From: Anaerolineae bacterium
GTDB taxonomy: Bacteria; Chloroflexota; Anaerolineae; UBA4142
DNA length: 16,762 nt
Direction: 5' to 3'
Assembly: GCA_027457205.1 (NCBI GenBank)
Contig: DAIDTM010000227.1
Coordinates: forward strand, 1-16,762
Shown: positions 12,602 to 16,762 of the stretch, one piece after another
Position numbering within the stretch: position 1 is the first letter of the stretch
Layout: the number at the start of each line of letters is the position of its first letter
Made by a program: the position numbers and the translations under genes
The notes under the pieces: model-generated
The model's input: only the letters and a program-made list of their open reading frames with translations
Told to the model about the DNA's origin: nothing
Databases searched by the model: none

Positions 12602-15031
12602 ATGCCTGCAGCAAAATCGTACGTGACCCCGCTCGATTATGAGAAGATGACGCCCGAAGAACGAGAGTGGGCGGTGTTAACCGGGCGCGCGGATCTGGAC
12701 CGGGCCATGAAAGAGGGAACGCCTCGATCGACCACTCCGCCCGCGTCGCCGCCTGCCCAACCAAGCGCTGATTATGCCGTGGTGGGCAAACCGCAGAAGG
12801 ACCTTGAGGGCTACCGGATTGTGACCGGCAAGTCGACTTTTACCGTGGACGTTTATCTGCCCGATATGCTGTACGTCCGGGTGTTGCGCAGTCCGTTGCC
12901 CCACGCCAAAATCACGAGCATCGACACGAGCAAAGCCGCGGCGTTGCCCGGCGTGTATGGCATCATCACTTACAAAGACATTCCCGCGCAAGTCCTGGCG
13001 GGGTTGAAACCGGTGATGGCGTCCGAGCCGGCGTTGGTGGGCGATCCGATCGCGGCAGTCGCCGCAGTGGACGAAACGGTTGCCGAAGATGCCCTTAACC
13101 TGATCAACGTTCAGTACCAACAATTGCCATTCATCGTTGATCCAATCGCCGGCGCTAAATCGGGCGCGCCGCTTGCGCTTAGCAACTTGCAGAGCAACGT
13201 GTCGGGTCCCGATTTCAAAGTCGTGCGCGGTGATGTGAATCAGGGCTTTGCGAGCGCCGACGTGACGGTCGAGCACACCGTCAATACGCAAGACCAACAG
13301 CACGTTGCCCTGGAGCCGCATATCGCGGTAGCGCGCTGGGATAACGACGTGCTGACCATGTGGACCAGCAGTCAGTATACCCACGCGATCGCGCGAATCG
13401 TCGCCGCCACGTTGGGAATGCCTTACAGCAAGGTGCGGGTGATCTCCGCGTTCACCGGCGGCGGTTTCGGTGACAAAACCGCGGTTTATCCGTACCACCT
13501 CGTAGCGGCGTTGCTCGCCAAGAAAACGATGCGTCCGGTCCGCTACGAGCTGACGCGTCTCGATGTCTTTTACGAAGGCAGCCACCACTTTCAAGTTGTC
13601 CAAGACATCAAACTCGGCTTCAAGAAAGATGGCACGCTGGTTGCTCTCCAGGCAGATTCGACCGCGCGGTTGGGCGCGTATTCGCGCGGATCCGGTCTCG
13701 CCGGAGATACGTTGAGCGGCGCTCGGTTGGAATACAACATTCCCAACATTCTGTTGAATGGAAGAGGAGTGATAACCAATACGTCGAGCGCCGGGGCGCG
13801 TCGCTCCGTCGGCGAAGCGAGTGGGATGTTCGCGCTGGAAACGTTGATGGATGTCGCGGCGGAAAAACTGGGCATGGACCCGGTCGACTTGCGCTTGAAG
13901 AACATCAACGAGACCGGCGATCCGGAATCCAAGCTGCCGTGGACTAGCAACGGCTTGCGGGATTGCATCACGAACGGCGCAAGCGCCTTCAACTGGAAGA
14001 GTCGCTGGCAGGGCTGGGCAAATGTCAACAAGGGCGCCGGACCGCTCAAGACAGGCGTTGGTTTCATGGCGCTGGCTTCCAACAAAGGGAGCAAATCGCC
14101 GCCAATGACCGCCGTCGTCGAAATCAACGTGGACGGCTCCGTCCGCGTGGTGCAAGGCGCCGCGCACATTGGCGGACCCCAGCGCACGACCTTTGCGATC
14201 ATCGCCGCGGAAACGCTGGGCGCGAACCTTGACCAACTCAGCGTGAGTGAGCCAGACACGGCATTCACCACCGATACCGGGATCGTCGCCGGCAGCCGCG
14301 CCACAAAATCTGTCGGGTCGGCGGTCAAAGCCGCCGCCGAGGATGCGCGGGCGCAGTTGCTAGGGTATGCCGCTGCCAAGTTCTCCAAAGACCTTAGCCG
14401 AACGGTCAATCCGCAAGACCTGGCGGTAACGAACGGGCAAATCTCGCTTCAGACGGATTCTTCCGTCAAGCCGATCACCTTCGCGGATGCCGTCAATTCC
14501 GGCTTTATCATCGTCGATGGGCAACAAGTGCCCGCCGCTGCCACGATTATCGGTCGTGCGGTCGTTCCGCCGGTGACGCAGTACGCGCAGCAGACGTACG
14601 CCGCCGCGTTTTACGAAGTGCAGGTGAATGTCCAGACCGGCGTCGTGCGCGTCACGGACGCGATGCAAATTCACGATGTTGGCAAAGTCATCAATCCATT
14701 GCAGCTAACCAATCAGGTACATGGCGGTTCGGTTCAAGGTACCGGGTTCGCGCTCACCGAAGATTATATCTACGACACGGCAACCGGCATCCCGGTGAGT
14801 TCGAACCTGGACGATTACAAGATGCTGATGATCAACGATGTGCCCAAGATCACCGCGCTGTTCGTCGAGTCCAACGACGCGGTGGGTCCCTTTGGCGCCA
14901 AGGGCATCGGAGAACCGGCTTTTATGGCAGCCGCGGCAGCCATCTCGAATGCTATCTACTACGCCGCCGGCATTCGTCTCACATCGCTGCCGATGAATCC
15001 CAAACGAGTCCTTGAAGCGCTCAAGGCATAG
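12602..15031 (+). CDS. molybdopterin-binding catalytic subunit of a xanthine dehydrogenase/aldehyde oxidase-family enzyme
   Basis: This 809-residue catalytic subunit would carry the molybdenum cofactor and hydroxylate or oxidise a substrate with water as oxygen source. Residues 1-60 form an unusual polar, Pro-rich extension (AKSYVTPLDYEKMTPEEREW). The enzyme body begins near VVGKPQKDLEGYRIVTGKST. Family motifs are HVALEPHIAVARW (234-246), GGGFGDK (286-292), ARRSVGEASGMF (399-410, in place of the usual MR-x-PGEA-type loop), and the C-terminal GPFGAKGIGEPAF, with the probable catalytic base Glu771. In the region where many relatives have an IGQG or GTGT turn, this one reads AHIGGPQRTT (521-530). 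The substrate is not predictable. GGGAGGT precedes the ATG by about 7 bases, and the gene starts 14 bases after the FeS subunit. It has no signal peptide, consistent with export with its Tat-tagged partner. Confidence 0.92.
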   Translation: MPAAKSYVTPLDYEKMTPEEREWAVLTGRADLDRAMKEGTPRSTTPPASPPAQPSADYAVVGKPQKDLEGYRIVTGKSTFTVDVYLPDMLYVRVLRSPLPHAKITSIDTSKAAALPGVYGIITYKDIPAQVLAGLKPVMASEPALVGDPIAAVAAVDETVAEDALNLINVQYQQLPFIVDPIAGAKSGAPLALSNLQSNVSGPDFKVVRGDVNQGFASADVTVEHTVNTQDQQHVALEPHIAVARWDNDVLTMWTSSQYTHAIARIVAATLGMPYSKVRVISAFTGGGFGDKTAVYPYHLVAALLAKKTMRPVRYELTRLDVFYEGSHHFQVVQDIKLGFKKDGTLVALQADSTARLGAYSRGSGLAGDTLSGARLEYNIPNILLNGRGVITNTSSAGARRSVGEASGMFALETLMDVAAEKLGMDPVDLRLKNINETGDPESKLPWTSNGLRDCITNGASAFNWKSRWQGWANVNKGAGPLKTGVGFMALASNKGSKSPPMTAVVEINVDGSVRVVQGAAHIGGPQRTTFAIIAAETLGANLDQLSVSEPDTAFTTDTGIVAGSRATKSVGSAVKAAAEDARAQLLGYAAAKFSKDLSRTVNPQDLAVTNGQISLQTDSSVKPITFADAVNSGFIIVDGQQVPAAATIIGRAVVPPVTQYAQQTYAAAFYEVQVNVQTGVVRVTDAMQIHDVGKVINPLQLTNQVHGGSVQGTGFALTEDYIYDTATGIPVSSNLDDYKMLMINDVPKITALFVESNDAVGPFGAKGIGEPAFMAAAAAISNAIYYAAGIRLTSLPMNPKRVLEALKA

Positions 15032-15046
15032 GCGGAGGAGAAGATC

Positions 15047-16039
15047 ATGCGAAGCTTCAAATACTACACCGCGACCAGTTGGGAAGATGCCGTGGCTACG
15101 CTGGGCAAGTATAAAAACGCGCAGATCGTCGCCGGCGGAAGCGATGTGCTGGGCTGGATCAAGGACGAATTGACCGGTCCCGGCGCGCCGCTCGCCGATG
15201 TCTTGATCGATATCCGGACGATTCCCAACACCAGTTACATCAATTACGACGCTACCGCCGGGCTCAAGCTAGGCGCGCTGACTACCTTGACCACCGTCGC
15301 CGAGTCTTCCGATGTTCAAAAGAACTATCCAGGGTTGGCAACCGCCGCAGTTTCGCCTGCCTCGCCAAGTATTCGCAACGTTGGTACGATCGGCGGTAAC
15401 ATCATGCAGCGTCCGCGCTGCTGGTACCTCCGCGGCGCGAACTTTCCGTGCTACAAAAAGGGCGGCGACTTTTGTTTCTCCGTGACCGGCGAGAACCAAT
15501 ACCACGCGATTCTCCAGGGTGAACTGTGCTACATCGTCCACCCGTCCGATACAGCGCCCGCGTTGATCTCCCTGAACGCGACCGCGAATGTCATGGGACC
15601 GAATGGCGCGAAACAGATTCCCTTTGACCAGTTCTTTATCGGACCGCGCACGAACGTCCTGAAAGAAACCGTTCTCGAACACAACGAAATCCTGACGGAA
15701 ATCGTGGTGCCGCCGCCAGCCGCCAATACTAAGAGTGTCTTCATGAAGGTGACCCAGCGCGGCGTATACGATTTCGCGCTCGTCAGCATCGCCGTCGCCG
15801 CACAGATCGTCAATGGCGTCTGGCAGGACGGTCGCGTGGTGCTCGGCGGAGTCGCGCCTACGCCTTACCGGGCGACGGACGCGGAAGCCGCGCTGAAAGG
15901 GAAGAAGATCGACGCCAATGTCGCGTTGCAAGCCGCTCAGGATACTCTGGTCAAGGCGCGACCGATGAGCCAGAACGCCTACAAGGTAGACATCGCCAAG
16001 AATATCATCGTGCAGGCAGTGACCAGTCTGGTCAGTTAG
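15047..16039 (+). CDS. FAD-binding subunit with a probable extra [4Fe-4S] cluster
   Basis: A 330-residue subunit of the CoxM/XdhB FAD-binding family, which passes electrons from the [2Fe-2S] clusters to an acceptor. FAD-contact motifs are IVAGGSDVLGW (27-37) and TIGGNIMQR (114-122). Between them and HPSDTAPAL (165-173) lies an insertion with four cysteines, Cys125, Cys135, Cys143 and Cys161 (RPRCWYLRG, FPCYK, DFCFS, ELCYI). The same arrangement binds a [4Fe-4S] cluster in E. coli PaoB and in the beta subunit of 4-hydroxybenzoyl-CoA reductase. The C-terminal domain has LVSIAVAAQI and VVLGGVAPTPYRA. GGAGG lies 8 bases before the ATG, and the gene follows the catalytic subunit by 15 bases. Gene order is FeS-Mo-FAD, not the FeS-FAD-Mo order of paoABC. 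Confidence 0.93.
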   Translation: MRSFKYYTATSWEDAVATLGKYKNAQIVAGGSDVLGWIKDELTGPGAPLADVLIDIRTIPNTSYINYDATAGLKLGALTTLTTVAESSDVQKNYPGLATAAVSPASPSIRNVGTIGGNIMQRPRCWYLRGANFPCYKKGGDFCFSVTGENQYHAILQGELCYIVHPSDTAPALISLNATANVMGPNGAKQIPFDQFFIGPRTNVLKETVLEHNEILTEIVVPPPAANTKSVFMKVTQRGVYDFALVSIAVAAQIVNGVWQDGRVVLGGVAPTPYRATDAEAALKGKKIDANVALQAAQDTLVKARPMSQNAYKVDIAKNIIVQAVTSLVS

Positions 16040-16044
16040 TCAGT

Positions 16045-16081
16045 GAATGTGCGACGCACTTGCCAAGTGCGTCGCACATTC
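16045..16081. repeat. 17-bp perfect hairpin after the molybdoenzyme genes
   Basis: The arms GAATGTGCGACGCACTT (16045-16061) and its exact reverse complement (16065-16081) flank a 3-base loop. Each arm is itself nearly palindromic (GTGCG-A-CGCAC). No T-run follows on either strand, so this is not a classic terminator. It may be a REP-like repeat or a 3'-end stabiliser. The next start codon is only 12 bases downstream. Confidence 0.7.
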
Positions 16082-16093
16082 CAAAAGTAGCGA

Positions 16094-16762
16094 ATGAGAT
16101 ATTTCCACGTCGTACGCAAAGATCGTTCGGCATTCCCGTTTCAGTTCTACGTCGATCGCCATGGCGTCGAGCATATGCTCGAACACGGCGGACACACTTC
16201 CAGCTTTGGGGTTCTGCCGACGAAGGATGAGTTGGATTTTGTGCACGTCCACGTCCGAGCCGATTTTGTTCGAGCGGGCGAAGAACGCTGGGACCTCCCG
16301 GAATCGGAATGGGTGCGCGTCGCCGCTGCTGCCATCGAGGCATGGCTGAAGAACGAGACGATCCCCGAAGACCATTTCAATCGAATGGACATGATCCTCG
16401 TCGATCAGTTTTGGTACCCGCAGGCGGCGGATGGTTCGCCGCGTATGTTAGTCGATCCATACGAGTTTGATGTCGTCACGGACGAACCGTGGCCCACCGA
16501 TCAGGGCATCTTGGTTCCAGTAGTGGACGATCACCCCGCGCTGTCCGGTGCCGCCGCGCCACCTGCCGATGGCGCGGTGAAGCGAGTCGTCTTTGGTTTT
16601 ACCGTGGATGTGTTTCCGGGGCGCTTGCTCATCGGTTACGAACAGTTCAAACGCAAAGCGGCGGAGGCAAACCTGGGCGTTCAAGTGGAACTGGCGCGCC
16701 TGAGCGACCTGCCGCCCAACACATTTCTTCTGCTCGTGCCGGCTGAACTGGCAGAGGCAGCG
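16094..16762 (+). CDS. protein of unknown function, N-terminal 223 residues (cut by window edge)
   Basis: The frame is open from ATG 16094 to the last base, with codon use like its neighbours. It begins MRYFHVVRKDRSAFPFQFYV and continues with a soluble region rich in His, Asp and Trp (GVEHMLEHGGHTSSFG; ERWDLPESEWVRVAAAAIEA; MILVDQFWYPQAADG). It has no signal peptide or membrane segment. After a Pro/Ala linker (about 155-165) a second region starts, VKRVVFGFTVDVFPGRLLIG, then FKRKAAEANLGVQVELARLS and PPNTFLLLVPAELAEA. Its strand-helix-strand-helix rhythm and spacing recall the PTS EIIB (mannitol-type) fold, but no phosphocysteine is present. That similarity is by eye only. No Shine-Dalgarno is visible, and a 17-bp hairpin ends 12 bases before the start. 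Whether it belongs to the molybdoenzyme operon is unknown. Confidence 0.75.
   Translation, partial: MRYFHVVRKDRSAFPFQFYVDRHGVEHMLEHGGHTSSFGVLPTKDELDFVHVHVRADFVRAGEERWDLPESEWVRVAAAAIEAWLKNETIPEDHFNRMDMILVDQFWYPQAADGSPRMLVDPYEFDVVTDEPWPTDQGILVPVVDDHPALSGAAAPPADGAVKRVVFGFTVDVFPGRLLIGYEQFKRKAAEANLGVQVELARLSDLPPNTFLLLVPAELAEAA

Noticed and set aside
12677..14236. 519-codon minus-strand open frame opposite the molybdopterin subunit
   Set aside because: It has no family motif and is antisense to conserved XDH-family sequence.
1..16762. CRISPR array, tRNA/rRNA genes, insertion sequences, prophage or integration sites
   Set aside because: No regularly spaced repeats, tRNA-like folds, transposase or integrase motifs were seen on either strand.

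Overview
The window is high-GC bacterial DNA, rich in GCG/CGC codons, with 14 coding genes or gene remnants. The organism looks like a member of the Chloroflexota, probably Anaerolineae-like. This is inferred by eye from the gene content (a MalT-like STAND regulator ending in a BTAD domain, a class III-type PPK2, GAF-HisKA_3 kinases) and from G/C-rich palindromic intergenic repeats. No database search was possible.

Left part (1-4409, all minus strand). The N-terminal part of an AMP-dependent acyl-CoA synthetase runs off the left edge and carries an in-frame palindromic repeat. A 70-residue protein of unknown function lies 2 bases upstream of it. Next come a strong hairpin, an 11-bp-period direct repeat, and a decayed RelE-type toxin-antitoxin locus with an apparent frameshift and an internal deletion. 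A 1065-residue ATP-dependent transcriptional regulator follows (STAND NTPase, TPR-like helices, C-terminal winged helix and BTAD).

Middle (4410-8592). Two well-formed divergent promoters separate the regulator from a polyphosphate kinase 2 gene (plus strand). That gene converges on a type II P-type cation ATPase (minus strand). The ATPase and the next plus-strand gene diverge across a 520-bp intergenic region. This region holds an ATPase promoter, a nested inverted repeat, a near-consensus sigma70 promoter, a structured leader of about 200 nt with a possible 20-codon peptide, and a strong intrinsic terminator directly in front of a sensor kinase gene.

Two-component pair (8593-11382). A membrane-anchored, double-GAF, HisKA_3-type histidine kinase is followed 24 bases later by a NarL/FixJ response regulator. 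Two hairpins close this unit.

Molybdoenzyme cluster (11564-16039). tatA is followed by the [2Fe-2S], molybdopterin and FAD subunits of a xanthine dehydrogenase-family enzyme. The FeS subunit has a twin-arginine signal. The FAD subunit has four cysteines placed like the [4Fe-4S] site of the PaoB/4-hydroxybenzoyl-CoA reductase beta subunit type. The simplest reading is a folded, cofactor-loaded heterotrimer exported by Tat, with the translocase component encoded in the same cluster. After a 17-bp hairpin, a gene of unknown function starts and runs off the right edge.

The most unusual element is the promoter, leader and terminator block ahead of the kinase. It looks like either an attenuator controlling the two-component system or an independent small RNA/small-protein gene, and I do not recognise its class.
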